Of a stretch of DNA of 64,000 nucleotides, positions 1 through 12,700 are shown one piece after another. The notes under the pieces are model-generated. The model ran no database searches. It was given only the letters and a program-made list of their open reading frames with translations, and was not told the origin of the DNA. The stretch is from Ophiodon elongatus (taxonomy: Eukaryota > Chordata > Actinopteri > Perciformes > Hexagrammidae). Each line of letters opens with the position of its first letter. Position 1 is the stretch's first letter. The stretch spans positions 348,001-412,000 of the forward strand of contig JACSYO010002131.1 of NCBI GenBank assembly GCA_016806645.1, given 5' to 3'. Position numbers and translations under genes: made by a program.

Positions 1-620
1 CCACCACCCCGGTCTGCCAGTCCATGGGCACTGTTCCCGACCCCCATGCGACATTGAAAAGGCGTGTCAGCCAAGACAGCCCAACAACGTCCAGCGCCTT
101 CAGCATCTCAGGGCAAATCTCATCCACCCCCAGCGCCTTGCCACCAAGGAGCTTATTGACTACCTTAGTGGCCTCTGCCAAGGATTTGGATGCGACCCCC
201 CCCCAAGTCTTCAGGCGCTGCCTCCTCTCTAGAGGACATGTTGGCCGGGTTTAGGAGTTCCTCAAAGTGCTCTTTCCACCGCCCGACGATGTCCCCCGTC
301 CGGGTCAGCAGTTCCCCCCCCGTTCCACGTCCCTAGAGCTAGTCTATGCCGCCGGCGATCAGCTCGCCCAGGCCCCCTGCCCGGCCTGCCGCCCGGTCCA
401 CATAGCACCCGACCCCGATGCTTATCCCTGCGGGTGGTGGGTCCACAGGGTGGCTGCTCCATGATGTTTCTTCGGGCTGAGCCCGACCGGGCCCCGGCCA
501 CCAGACGCTTGCCTACGAGCTCCCCTCCCGGGTCTGGCTCCGGGAGGGTGCCCCGGTTTCCCTGGTCCGGGCGAGGTGGCTATAGTCCGTGTGCTGCTGT
601 TCAGTGGTCGAATTCATGCA
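1..620 (-). pseudogene. Non-LTR retrotransposon (LINE) fragment with reverse-transcriptase start, truncated by the window edge
   Basis: Read on the minus strand from about 210 down to 1, one frame gives the hallmark start of a LINE reverse transcriptase: LLGGKALGVDEICPEMLKAL followed by a stretch with SWLTRLFNVAW and PMDWQTGV. The GC-rich segment from 250 to 600 continues the same element upstream with broken frames (a KEHFEELLNPAN-like stretch near 240-290). Base composition changes sharply to AT-rich after about 610, which marks the element edge. The element continues off the left end, so its full length and family cannot be set from here. The frames are broken, so this is a dead copy. Confidence 0.75.
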
Positions 621-2281
621 AGCTAATTGCAATCCCCACACAAAATGATTTGTTTTTTGATTTTGTCTTTGCAATTTTTCTTTTTTAACACAATGCAGTT
701 ATTTTCTGAAATTCAGTAAAAATGAGTTTTGGGCATATAGGTAAATTAAACGCTATCATGATGTGTTCAAATGTAATAGTGTAAATTGTAGTATTGGCGA
801 GAAACTTGAATATAGTACAGATAACCTTTGAATAATATAGCTGTTTGAAGATGTTTTCGCAGCAACATAGAATAGACCATTAGAGAGAGAATTATGACTA
901 GTTTCATTTACTAACAATGGCTCTAAGGAGCTTGTACAGGGGTGCAGCGGATCATACAACTTCAATTGTGTATTATATTGTCCTTGGAGCTAGTGTTTGT
1001 TGTATACAAATCCAATAATTTATTTCCCAAATCATTTTAACCCTGTCTTTTTTAACCACTATAGATGACAATAAGAAAGTAAAAGGATAACATTTAGAAT
1101 TGTTTTGTTTACATTTACTTGATTCTCAGTTAACGTTTAAACTGTTACTTAATAACATCCCTAAATAAACAGCGATTGGCTTAATGATTATAATTATGAA
1201 TGCTGAATGCTTCACGGAACTGAAGAAGTCTTACGGACAAACAATACAAAGAGAAAAGTCAAAGGCATGTACTGAGAGTGACATCGGCCCGTGGAAGTCA
1301 TGGTCATTTCCTCGATGTGTTAAACCTGTTCCTTGGCTTCGTAGAGAAGAATTTCTGCTCAGAAACTAGTCTTGTGATGTTTCGTCAATGAACACAAAAC
1401 TTCCCCATCACAAAAAATACAACCTCGAGACATGTGTCATGAAAGCGTCATCTTCAGAAAGTATGAGTAGCTTCCGCTGCACAGTGTGAGAATATAAAAG
1501 TATTATTATTTACACAAATCTGGCTGATTTGACAAAGGTAAAAAAAATAAAAAATGGCAGCTGGCCAGGGATAAAATCACCTGAAAGTTATGTACTTGCT
1601 TTTGGCTATTTTGTTTATCATTTACAGTAAATGTATACAAAGTGTTTTATCATTTCATCATGTGTGCCTATATATACAGTGTATATAACACTCATCTTTT
1701 AAGTGGTTACGTCTCCATCTGGAATGCTCACCTGATATATGTAGTTTGTTCAAATGACGTAACTTACTGTTACTTACTGTCGTTGCATTATTTCTCATTC
1801 AGCTTGTTCTGGCGTTACGTTTATTTTTCAATTAATGAAAGGGATGTAGTGAATTATAATATTTCCCTCTTCAGTGCATTGGAGCACTTTGCTGACAAGC
1901 TGACACGAGGTCAGCGGTCTGTTTACCGTGCGCTTACTTGCGTACACAAGGCTAAACAAATAATCTATACCAAATATTTGTCTACGCCTTAATTTTCTCA
2001 TCATGTAAAGAGTCGAGCAACACTGTTAGTGAGCATTGCGGCGAGTCAGTTATGTGCACGTTTTATCTTTAGTAGCGTTACGAATGAAGATGATACTTTC
2101 TAATATTCACTAGGGCTCCAGACTGCAATCGCAGTGTTTGCATATGAGATCATTTTTTTTGTGGGTGTGCGAGTTCAAATGTCATGTGTTTAGTAATAAT
2201 GCGAGTGCATGATGATCGTGATGACGTCTGAAATTCTCAAACTTCAACTTGGAGGGAGAGAGGGAGCGGGAGAGGGAGAGG

Positions 2282-2322
<41 letters not shown>

Positions 2323-3597
2323 TGCCATTGCACACAGTGTTTCTGCAACTGAATCATTATTATTTAAATGTCAACGTTATGAATGAAGCTTCAAACCTAT
2401 TCCTTGCAGCACATGTATGGATATGATTTGGGATTTTGATATTAAAAATGGATTTTGATATAAAAAAAAGCAGACACACAGGCTTTTCAAAAGGGAGCCG
2501 TTGTTTGAACAGATGAGACATTACTTTTGAATAGATTTTTTTTTTTTTAAATCTATATATATATTTCAATTATTATTTATATAAATATATATGTATTTTA
2601 TAAATGTCTATTCCTGTCAGTTTAACTGTATTGATTGCTTCGAAGCTCTTCGTAACAGCCCGACCCTGTTCCTGACCTCGCATGAATGTGAAATGTGATG
2701 TCGGTGTTGTCGCTGGTCATGAGGTTAACTGACTGAAGTCACAAATCCTGCTCCGCTTGTTGATCTGCATCACTGCCACATTGATACCCCCCCCCCCCCT
2801 CCCTGTGGAGATTACAAGAGGGCAGATTGGGTGGCTTCTTCTACTGTCTTTATCTACCTGTCAACATGTTTTAACCTGTCTAATCTTTCTGGTGAGGTTC
2901 ACAGAACCGGACTGACACGTTGAAACAAATGTGTGAAACAAACAAGTCCGTGTCTCTGTGGCGACTACACTGCTCAGCATTACGTCGTCAATGCAGAAGA
3001 ATAGCCTGCAGGCCCCTAAACCCCTAAAGCACTTGTGGACTTTTTTGAAGTTTACTTTTAAAGTCAACAAGTCGCTGCGCGCCTACAGTATACTTCCCCA
3101 CACCCGTGTTGTCAAGGACAAGAGAGTTTGTTCTACTCCTGCACAGCGAGGGTCAACAAAGGTGTTGGAATGGCTGCACCTTGGAATGAGAAAAAAAAAA
3201 AAGGGACAGGCTGCATATTTATAATAGTCCTTTTAGTTGACATACTTGAACAAAATGCCTTCACTGAGCCTTTTTCTATATTGAAAGTTTTCTAAAAAAT
3301 AATCAGAAATTATTAATATTATTCATTTGACCCCGTGAGCAATCAGAACACGAGTGAATTGAAGGAGCAATGCTTTATACCTGCACACTGCTTTACTCTG
3401 CTGTTTATGAACTAAAACAAATGTACACTTCTCTGAATAAAGCACTTGATTTGTTACTAAAACTACGTTTATAGGAAGGACTTTAAATTTAGCCATTCAT
3501 TCAGTTTGTATCAATGCTGAATGAAATGTGTAAAGTAGACTGGGAACTGATGTTCTATTTTCTTTCTATTCCTTCCAATGTTACAGCAGTTTTTCTT

Positions 3598-3628
<31 letters not shown>

Positions 3629-5160
3629 ACTTGAGGGTTTGTCTCTATGTTAAGTCGGTTTGTTTCACCTGTTTGAATGCTTGTGAATTTCTCGCTGTGT
3701 TTTGTTGAATTGTAACTTTAAATACCACTATGACGCGTATGAGGAAAACGTTGTTTGGAGAAATGGTGTTTCTAAGAACTAATAACCTAAAACCACCACT
3801 CTCACTGATACGCTGCACGGCCTCTGTAACGTAATGTCTATGTGTTAATTAATAATCGATTCTTGATTCAGCGCAGGTCCTAATTTCAGTTGTGTGCAAT
3901 AAAGGCATGTTAGGAAAATTGTGGCATGAAAGCATGCGGAGTAAAGAGTGTGTATGATTATGAGGAGTTATGTAAACAATACCTTCCCATCTCCCCACAA
4001 AGACCTAAATAAGGTGCAGCGGGCTTTGTAGGGAGATGGGACATAGGAGATGGATTGAAAGTGACAGTGTGTAGTAGTGAGGTTGTGAGGTTGTGTGCGT
4101 AACGTAGCGCTTTCTCTGAGACCGCAGAGTGACACTTTTGTTTTCCCACAATCGAGTAACATTCAAATTATTATTATTTTTTTTTTTGGGAGAAAAGAAA
4201 ACGGTTTTAAACAATGTATATTTTCAAAGTTGTGAATCTTAGAGGATAATAATCTCAATTTTTACATGAATACATTGTATTCCCACGCACCTGTGTGTTT
4301 GAAAACCACACTAACAAAAACAAATGGGGTAGATTTGTTAAAGTAAATTAATTGTATCCATTGATTTGAATAGGTAACTCAAGACTAATCTAGATATGCC
4401 TTCTTAAGTGTGTTTTTAAGAAATCACTTTAGATTACTTGAACAAAGACGATTGAAATGGAGGAAAGAGTCAGTAGAACAGGTCGGGCTAGATTTCCTTC
4501 ACAAAATGAATCAAGGAAATATTTTTTATGATGGGAAAGGCAGACAGCCACACCTCGTTTCCAGAGAAACAGAAATATTCTGTCTCGCGTTTACTTTGTT
4601 TACGTGCAACAGTGGTGAGAAACTGAATCAGCTCTGGCACTTGATGTTTGTTTTCGTTTCAGCTACCTGCCACAGTTCTTCATGCGTATAGCCCGCACAT
4701 TGTATCCATTTGTTGCTTCACGGAAGTTGCTCAAGATTTGAACAACACAAGTAATTAATGATAAGGGGTTTTGAAAGCAAACCGGACAGGATTGTCTACA
4801 TTTCTTCTGTCCTTCATGCGTCAGTGACCCACCCTCTGAGCACAAGGCGATCAGGCAAATCCGGATTTTCTTTTCTTTTTTTCTAACCCGTCACACCCGA
4901 GTCAAGTAAGATGATAAAAAGAGCGAGACAGATAAGCAGAAAAACATTTTTTAATTGTAAAGAAAGTGACATCAAGTCAACGTGGCACAAACGCAATGCA
5001 CATACCTCTAATTAAAATGACTACTATTATAAATATAACTAATATAAATATGTATAATATATATATTACTGTAAAAATAGCTTTACTGAGAAAGTGACAG
5101 TACTAAGTGAGTGTTTGTTTTTGCCGTTGGTAAGAAGACAGGCGTTGGTTTGTTTTCCGA
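621..5160. other. AT-rich intergenic DNA downstream of gene A
   Basis: I see no coding exon with flanking splice signals here. Open frames are short, AT-driven and lack similarity to anything I recognise. A GA microsatellite lies at about 2251-2320 and A-rich simple sequence at about 3598-3630. Confidence 0.5.
2251..2320. repeat. GA-rich microsatellite
   Basis: Imperfect GGGAGA units run into a perfect (GA)n tract. Confidence 0.95.
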
Positions 5161-5169
5161 CCACTGTCC

Positions 5170-5175
5170 TTTATT
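5170..5175 (-). terminator. AATAAA polyadenylation signal overlapping the gene A stop codon
   Basis: On the minus strand the end reads GACGAATAAAGG: the TAA stop is the centre of a canonical AATAAA. If used, the 3'UTR would be only a few tens of bases. Confidence 0.4.
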
Positions 5176-5650
5176 CGTCAAAATAAAGTTTCTTCAGCTC
5201 AGACTTCAACTGCTCTTCGTCCACCTCCTCCTCGTCGACCTCCACCTCGATCCCCTCGATGGTTTTCTGCAGCTGCTCCTTGATGCGGTTCAGTTCCAGC
5301 AGCCCATCCTGCAGGTCCTTGCAGACTTCTCGAATCTTAGCGGCGAACTCCGTCTTGGCTCCCTTTTTGAGCTCCGTGGCGTCCTTGGCCAGGAAAAAGA
5401 GGTCGAGGGCCAGGAAGAGACCGGACATGACTCCGGTGGTGACGCTCATCACCTGTGCGGCTTTCGCAGCACCGCCTGCCACGCTGAGGACCTGGACGGT
5501 GCTGATCAGGCTCTCCGTGTTCACCACTAAGGCCTTGCCGGCGCGGCCGCCCTCCTTCATGACGTGTTTGACGTTCTGGTTGAGGTGCTTCTTGGAGATG
5601 TTCTCAGCGTACTGTTCAAAGTCCCACTCCTCGAGCATCTCCATCCCTTC
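5171..5650 (-). CDS. Gene A terminal APOL-domain exon
   Basis: This exon of 480 nt ends in TAA. It encodes a second hydrophobic segment (VTTGVMSGLFLALDLFFLAK) followed by DATELKKGAKTE, close to the conserved second membrane region of vertebrate APOLs, then a coiled-coil-like helix (LNRIKEQLQKTIEG) and an acidic tail rich in Glu and Val. The stop codon overlaps an AATAAA on the minus strand. Confidence 0.92.
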   Translation of the reverse strand, partial: EGMEMLEEWDFEQYAENISKKHLNQNVKHVMKEGGRAGKALVVNTESLISTVQVLSVAGGAAKAAQVMSVTTGVMSGLFLALDLFFLAKDATELKKGAKTEFAAKIREVCKDLQDGLLELNRIKEQLQKTIEGIEVEVDEEEVDEEQLKSELKKLYFDE

Positions 5651-8600
5651 CTGTCGGGGAGATAAGACATAGGAGACTTACCGTTCAATTTAAACCCCAT
5701 GGGTTCAATCCAATCCTGTTTATTTTATTTATTTATATAAGAAAAAAAGATTTGTTCACCAACCAAACCACTTAATTGGTAGGGTGGAAAAAGTAGGCGC
5801 CCAAATTATCATTTCAAATGGCTGCTCTAGATTTTGGTTCGCATGAAAACCTGCAATAATGATCAGAACTGAGAAGCCATGATTCCAGAATGAAATGTTC
5901 AAATTAAATTAGTCAATTGCAGACAATGTTTCTAAGACTCAAAAAAATAGACCTTTTTTGACTTTTATTTCCAGATATTAGTGCAACAATATTGTAACTT
6001 GGTCATGTTTAAAATAGGTGGTTATCTACGGACAATTTTAAGATGACCACTACGATCTTCACACTCGAAGCTAAAAGAACATGCGTAAAATGATCAAGAG
6101 GTTATGTTTTAACAGGATATTTTCAAGCTTTGCATTCAAAAAACCTTTATTTTTTTTTTAATCTTCTCACCTGCAAAAACTCCAGGCACTCCTTGATGTC
6201 CTTCATCTCCCCCTCGTAGTCTTGGATGATCTTCTCCACCTTCTTGCGGTCCGTCTTCGAATGGACCGTGTCGGTGATGTTGGCCGAAGCGGAAGCCACG
6301 CCACCCGCAGTCGCTATCCCGATGCCCACGGCCGTGACGATGAGCGACGTTCCCGCCGTGAAGGGCGCCAGGATGAGGCCGGTGATGGTAGTGATGGACC
6401 CCGCCACACTGGCCACCCCGCCGCCGACGCTGGCCTTGACGGTCTTCTTGTGGAAAATGTCCGCCGAGTCGGCCAGAGACATCAGCTCCAGGATTCGCTG
6501 CTGGAGGGAGGCGCCACGTTGGTTGAAGAAGCGAACGAAAAGACGCGCCGCCATGAAGACGCGATCCGCCGCTTCTTCCACCACTCTGTGACGAGGAAAC
6601 ACGGGAGCATTAATTGTAATGCAACATATTCAGTTCGAAAGCATTCAAAAAGAGAACCCGAAGAGGTGAATGTCAACCAAAAAACATCCATGTCGTGTAT
6701 GAGATGGCAGTATTGTGACGCCACACTTTTAGTAAAGGTTAGTTTTGAGTGAGTAACATGTACATTTTACTTACTAAAGGATAAGCAGGAAAAACTATTT
6801 TATTTAAATAATAATATAGTAAATATATTATGATATCAAACTAGATTTATTTTGATGTTTTGTTTTTAAAAAAGGTAGACTTTTTTCTGTTAATATTGAC
6901 CAGTGCTACACATAAGCCTAAGAAAAAGTAAAAACTTAAATAAATGCGCTACTTACTCTTCAGGTTCATCGCCCTGCTTGTCCTCGTTCCACTGATCCCA
7001 GCCTAACACACAGGAAATAAATAATAACAGTGTATATAAAGTTAATCAATAAGCAGGATCACCAATAAATTAACAAAACATTGCCAATATCGAGCATACC
7101 GTCTACTGATCTCCACCACCCTAAAAGGCCTTCCTCATCCTGGAAGTAAAACAATTTGAAACTCAGTGGAATAATTCAGTATGTACAGGGAAATGAAATA
7201 CATACACATAAAACAAGCATCATGTGACGTAATATTATAAGACATAACAAAAAATAAGCTTACGTCTAGAGGGTCCAGGAACGTTCCTTCACTGTGCTCT
7301 GGCACTTCAGCCATCTCTAGAGTCTGAACTTCCACTACTTCCTAAAAACAGAAAAACACAGCACACTGAATAAATTATGTCCAAAGATTGTGTTTAGAGG
7401 CTGATAATTAATGATTCACTCCATAACAATTACATTTTTTTCAAAAAAAATAATATTGATATATTTATATATAGATATATCTATATATATCTATCTTAAG
7501 TAAATGTTGTAATTACTTTCCACAACAGGTTCCCAACTTTTATCGGAAAATAAACTAAAAATATGTCTAAATCCGTGGGTGGCATATGGAACCTATTTCC
7601 AGTGAAAAGGTATGACTCAACATTCGAGGTTAACGGCACAGAGGCAGCAGGTATTCATATCAGCGGCTTAAAAAAAATCTAAACGCCTGAAGCAAAGAGT
7701 ATACATACTGTCTTAATGTATTATTATGATCGAAGAAATTTAACCCTCGTGTTGAAGTCTTGAAGGCTTTATTACATTTTGGATTTTCAAACGGATGAAA
7801 TGTGAATTCCATGCGTCCCAAAAAGATCTGTCAAGTATTGGTGCTCAAAAAGGGAGTTACTGCAGTCCTACTTCTGTAACTGAAACTAACCTTGAATTAC
7901 AAAAGACATTCTTTTTCCTCAATTAGCCTAATGTGACATTGCAGAAATAGTAAACGTGTCACCTCCACAATCTAGTACTACGAGTACCTGGCCGCCTCCT
8001 TTGTTGAAAATTACAATAAAAAACAAATACTAAGGGTTTTGCATGCCTAACTAACTCAGTATGTCATAAAAAGTATCTATTTTATTTTTTACATTTTATG
8101 GGATCTATGGGTATGACATTTTTGACATACTGTACTTTGAAAGTATCACTATATTTTATGCTTTTTAATGACACTAATGACACTTTCTATGGCATTTATT
8201 CTTTTACTTTTTGGACATTTTATAATGTGACTTATGACATGGCATAAACAGGTCATATTTATAGTGTACTTTGATTTTGATGATTTTCAAATTTGACAAA
8301 AGTCATTCTATAGCATCTCGAAAAAGTAAAAAAAAAGTAATAGTAAGTCAGAAAAAAAAAGTCATAGTACATGTCAAAACTAGGTAAAAAAGTTGTAGTA
8401 TAGTATGTTGAAAGAAGTCAGACGTTAATATGTCGAAAAAGTAATAGTATAGTATCTCGGAATAAGTCATAGCATAGAATTTTGGAAAAAAGTCCTTAAA
8501 ATGTTATAGTATAGTGTGTCCACAAAACTCATAAAAAGTAATAGTATAGTATGTTGAAATGATAGTATAGCATATAGAAAAGATGTTTTAAAAAAAGCCA

Positions 8601-9736
8601 TCGTACGGAATGTAAAAAAAAAAGTCAGTGTCAAATGTAGAAAAAAGAAAATATAACAAAAGTCTTAGAAGAAGAACATATTGTGGCACAGTAAAACTAC
8701 ATTCGGATCATTCGTAGGCCACACAGACGCAGCAGGAAGGCTGCAGTAAGCCGGGAGTACAGAATGATGCAACACATGTTGAGTCATGTGTCTTCCTATA
8801 TCAACTCTGTTAATAGTTGCCTTCATTGAAAGCTCAGAGTTTCTGTTGCAGACAGAACACTCCCGTGTTCCTGCCAACAGGAAACATGGTTCTCCTGAGA
8901 AAGGTGCAACGGTGGAGTTAAAGTAGACCAAATATCATTTTAAAAAAAAAGACGTTTTCGTCAAATTATAGTCCAACAAAGTGGCTCAATTACACGGGCA
9001 ACAAAAGGGTGTGACCTCACCTTTATTAAAACGGTTTTATTCCCGGCGCCGTACTGCGCGTTGAGCTGCGTGTGGCTGGACGAGCCCTGAGTGTAATTGC
9101 ACTGAGGGTAGAGCGTCTCTAGAGCAGCTCATCGGTCGCCAATGGCCCGACGATCGTTACTGCTCTTTGAGTTCCTTCATTACATTTGGGTCCATTCATG
9201 ACTGCACTGAGACTGTATTGGGTCTACTTATTTTGGGGGGTGGGGGGGGGGGGGTGTTATTTCATTTTATTCTATTAAAACTGATTTGTTGTTTTTTGCT
9301 TTTGTACCTCGTGTAAAGCACTGTTATGTGAGTTTGAAAAGGTGCGTTACACATGCAGCTGCCTTGCATACTCACTTGGGGCGGGGCTTGAGTGTCAGAT
9401 GATGAGTCCTGTGGAGCAAAAAGATCATAAAACAAAAATCACTAAAACGATTGGAAACAACAACAGAAAAACTGCACTTTGATGGGTTTTTTTTTACCAC
9501 TTAAAATGTAGTAAATAACAATTCTATAATGGAGAGAAAATATCTTTAAAAATGTGGAATGGACCAGTTCATTTAGCAGTACAACTAGTAGGTACTGTGT
9601 ACTAGTACCTTTGTTCCAGACCCAAACAACGCAGTGGGAAGAATCCTCCTTATTCTGAAAGTCTAGAGAAAGAAGAGCACAGAAAATGTGAAAACTTTAC
9701 GAGTCCCTACAGCAAAGTGCAGTGACCGCATGAGCC

Positions 9737-9796
<60 letters not shown>

Positions 9797-12700
9797 CAAA
9801 AAAAAAAAAGGGACACTTTGCCCTGAATCCCTGTTTAACAAACCATAGTTCTTTTCTTCGGGGCCTGCGTCGGCTGACCTTTCACCTCGAGTCCGGCGTT
9901 GGCGTCGGCATACCAAACAGTCTGTGGAGAGAAATGAGTTCTCTGACTGGGGGAGATCGTAACGCACAACGGCGTCACAAAAATGCCACTGAACATAAAT
10001 AAAGATCACAGTTAAGCTTTCATGTAGCTGGAAACTGGGATAAGCGCTTCGCTAACAGCTGGTTCATGTCGTTTCTTTTCACGTTTATGGGGCCATAAGA
10101 CTCGTTAGATGTTTGATTCACTGTTGTGATGATGAGATTAGATACGCAGAGGGTTCTCTCTACAGATCTCCGGCTCACGTCCGACACCGATGAACAAACC
10201 AGCCTTGTTTTTCCTTCGGGACTGGTTTGGTCACCTGCTCCCCCGTTGGCAGGTGCTTTAGGTGTTTTTCTGGCTAGACCGCAAACGCCATTTTTAAAAG
10301 AGAATCCAGGAGAACGAGACGGACTGAACGGCTTACGTGTCTTTCTATGGCGCTGTCGTCCGCACTGTCGGAGCTGGACAAGTCCTCCCTGAGAATCAAT
10401 TGGCTTTCCTGGTAAAAAATTAAAATAAAATGGATGGGAGTGAACAAGTGTTAAACATTTTTTTTTTTTTAAAGAGCGACTCAAGTATTGACCTCAAAAG
10501 AGCGAATTAATCATGATCCAATTATTGTTGGTGGTATCTTGTAGCTATGATACACTGGGCAATTATGTAATGAACACTAAATGACTTTAAGTTAACGAGA
10601 GTGAGAGTTAAATTATCGTCATCAATGTGGTCTGTGGTTATTGCACAATGAATCTGGGTCACTTGTGGCATTTTTTATTTTTCTTCCCCATTCCTTCCAA
10701 AAAACGGCACTTTACCGTAACTCGTACCTGCGTCATGAAGGAGGAAGCTGCTGAGTCCGTGTCACATTCCTCGTCTGGCTTCTGCATCACAACAAAAGGG
10801 TGGGTTAAACAAACTGTCTCACACAGAGCTGGTTCTCAGGTCTTTTAAAAACAAAACAAAAAAAAAAAAAATAAAAATAAAAAAAAAAAAATTAACACGC
10901 AATCACAAAATGTCTAATTGAAAAAGAGAAGCGGTTCCCCGTGTGTGTGCACTACCTGTGTGTGAGACCTGAAGGGGTTTACTTTCTGCATCATCCCTGT
11001 GAACATCCCAGGGCTCTGAAGAGAATACAAGAATCAGTAAATTGTACATTGATCATTATTGTTTCATATGACACAGCATACACTATGACAATAATAATTT
11101 CACTATATTTGTGGAAGCAATATTCAGGAGGTATATATATAAAACAGAAATCAGAAAAACCCAAAGTTAGGATTACTTTCACTGAGAGGCAAACCACACA
11201 TTTACACTAACTAATGGAACGATTAAAAGGTATTCTGGGACAGGAAATACAAAAGGAATGTTAAGTTATGTTACTTGGAAACATAAATGATTATGTCACT
11301 GATAATGATAGATATTTAACCAAGATTGGTAAAAGACAAAACAAATATATATCTTTCAGCTTTGAGTGAGACAAAACGCTTTTGTTAGTAATTCATTTAA
11401 GAATTATGAGAGTGTTAAATGCTTAAGGATTAACTGATGTATACATTTAAAGATACAGGATTTGTATGAGCCCTTCTTTGATAATGGACACTTTTAATAA
11501 TCGCTGTTTTGTCTTTTTTTGTTTATTTGTGTTTTGTTTTCTATATTTCAGATTGTGAAAAAAATAAAATAAAAAAAAATCAGTTAAAATACTCAATACT
11601 TTTGGTTGTATGAAGAAACAAAAACTGAAGTATGAAAATAGTCGGGATCACTTTGAAGACTCAAATTCTGTTGTTTGGCTCCACCTTGTGGTAGGAGCAA
11701 GAATAACAGTGGCAGACAGCACACTGCTGCTTTCTACATGACGGAGGACTCCTGAGAAATCACATTTCATCAATCTGTTTCCTCCATGTATGTTATGAAA
11801 TATGACCTAGAAACAGGCACAGATGAATTGAACACACTCAAAGTTTTTTTGGTTAAATGCCTAAAATAAAGCCGGCGGTTAACGCGAGCTTAAGATATTT
11901 TACCGTCTTGATCTACACTAAACGTGTCAGTAAATACCGGCTCTAGTGACTTCTGAAGCAGTCATGTGACGGCGGTGTCGTTTGTTCACATCCTGACGTT
12001 AGCTTTTAACTTCGGCCCCCTTTGCAGTCTCGCTTCAATAATCATAAAAAAGTGGAGCTCATTCGTGAGATCACCTTGCTGAACAAAAACGTGTCGGTGT
12101 GATCGACTTAAAGCGTATTTTCTGCAATAATCCCAAAGAATAAATAAATCCCCGTTGGCTTTTTTTTGTTGTGGAGGCAACCGGTGTGAGGCTAACTCCC
12201 GGGGTGACCCCTGCAGCCCCCCCGTCCACAGATCTACCTTCTCTGGCACGTCTTTGCCGTCCGTCAAGCTCCCGCTGCTGGAGGAGAGGTCGCCGAGCAG
12301 AGGCTTGGTATCCTGGGGGAAAAAAAAAAAAAAAAAAACTAAAACTAAACATCCTGAGAATGGGAAGAAGTTGGTATACAGCGAGCACAGTCGGTCAAGA
12401 ACGCTCCCTCTCCCAAACACCCATTTGGTGACATCATCGGTATCGTAGAGCTGGTACCTTGGGCTGAGGGGATTTGAATGGGTTGACTTTGTGCATCACG
12501 CCTGCAATCATCCCTGGATTCTTGATGATAAATATACATTTAAAAAAAAAAAAAAAAATAGAAAAAAGGGACAACCGAAGTACAAGCATGTGAACGAGCT
12601 CCGTCGGTGTGACTCTTATAACGCGTGGACAGCAGAGCGGGCTTACCTGTTTGCCCTGGCGTCCTCTCCCCGTCTCCGGCGGAGCCGCGGAATCCTTTTG

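Noticed and set aside
5111..5672. Plus-strand open frames across the gene A terminal APOL exon
   Set aside because: They are antisense shadows of the APOL coding exon; the minus strand shows splice sites and family motifs.
6222..6752. Plus-strand open frames across the APOL hairpin exon
   Set aside because: They result from the GC-rich, stop-poor complement of the APOL exon; no motif or splice support.
9611..9657. Possible gene A exon (NKEDSSHCVVWVWNK)
   Set aside because: The acceptor and donor are acceptable, but the 46-nt length would break the otherwise continuous phase-0 chain.
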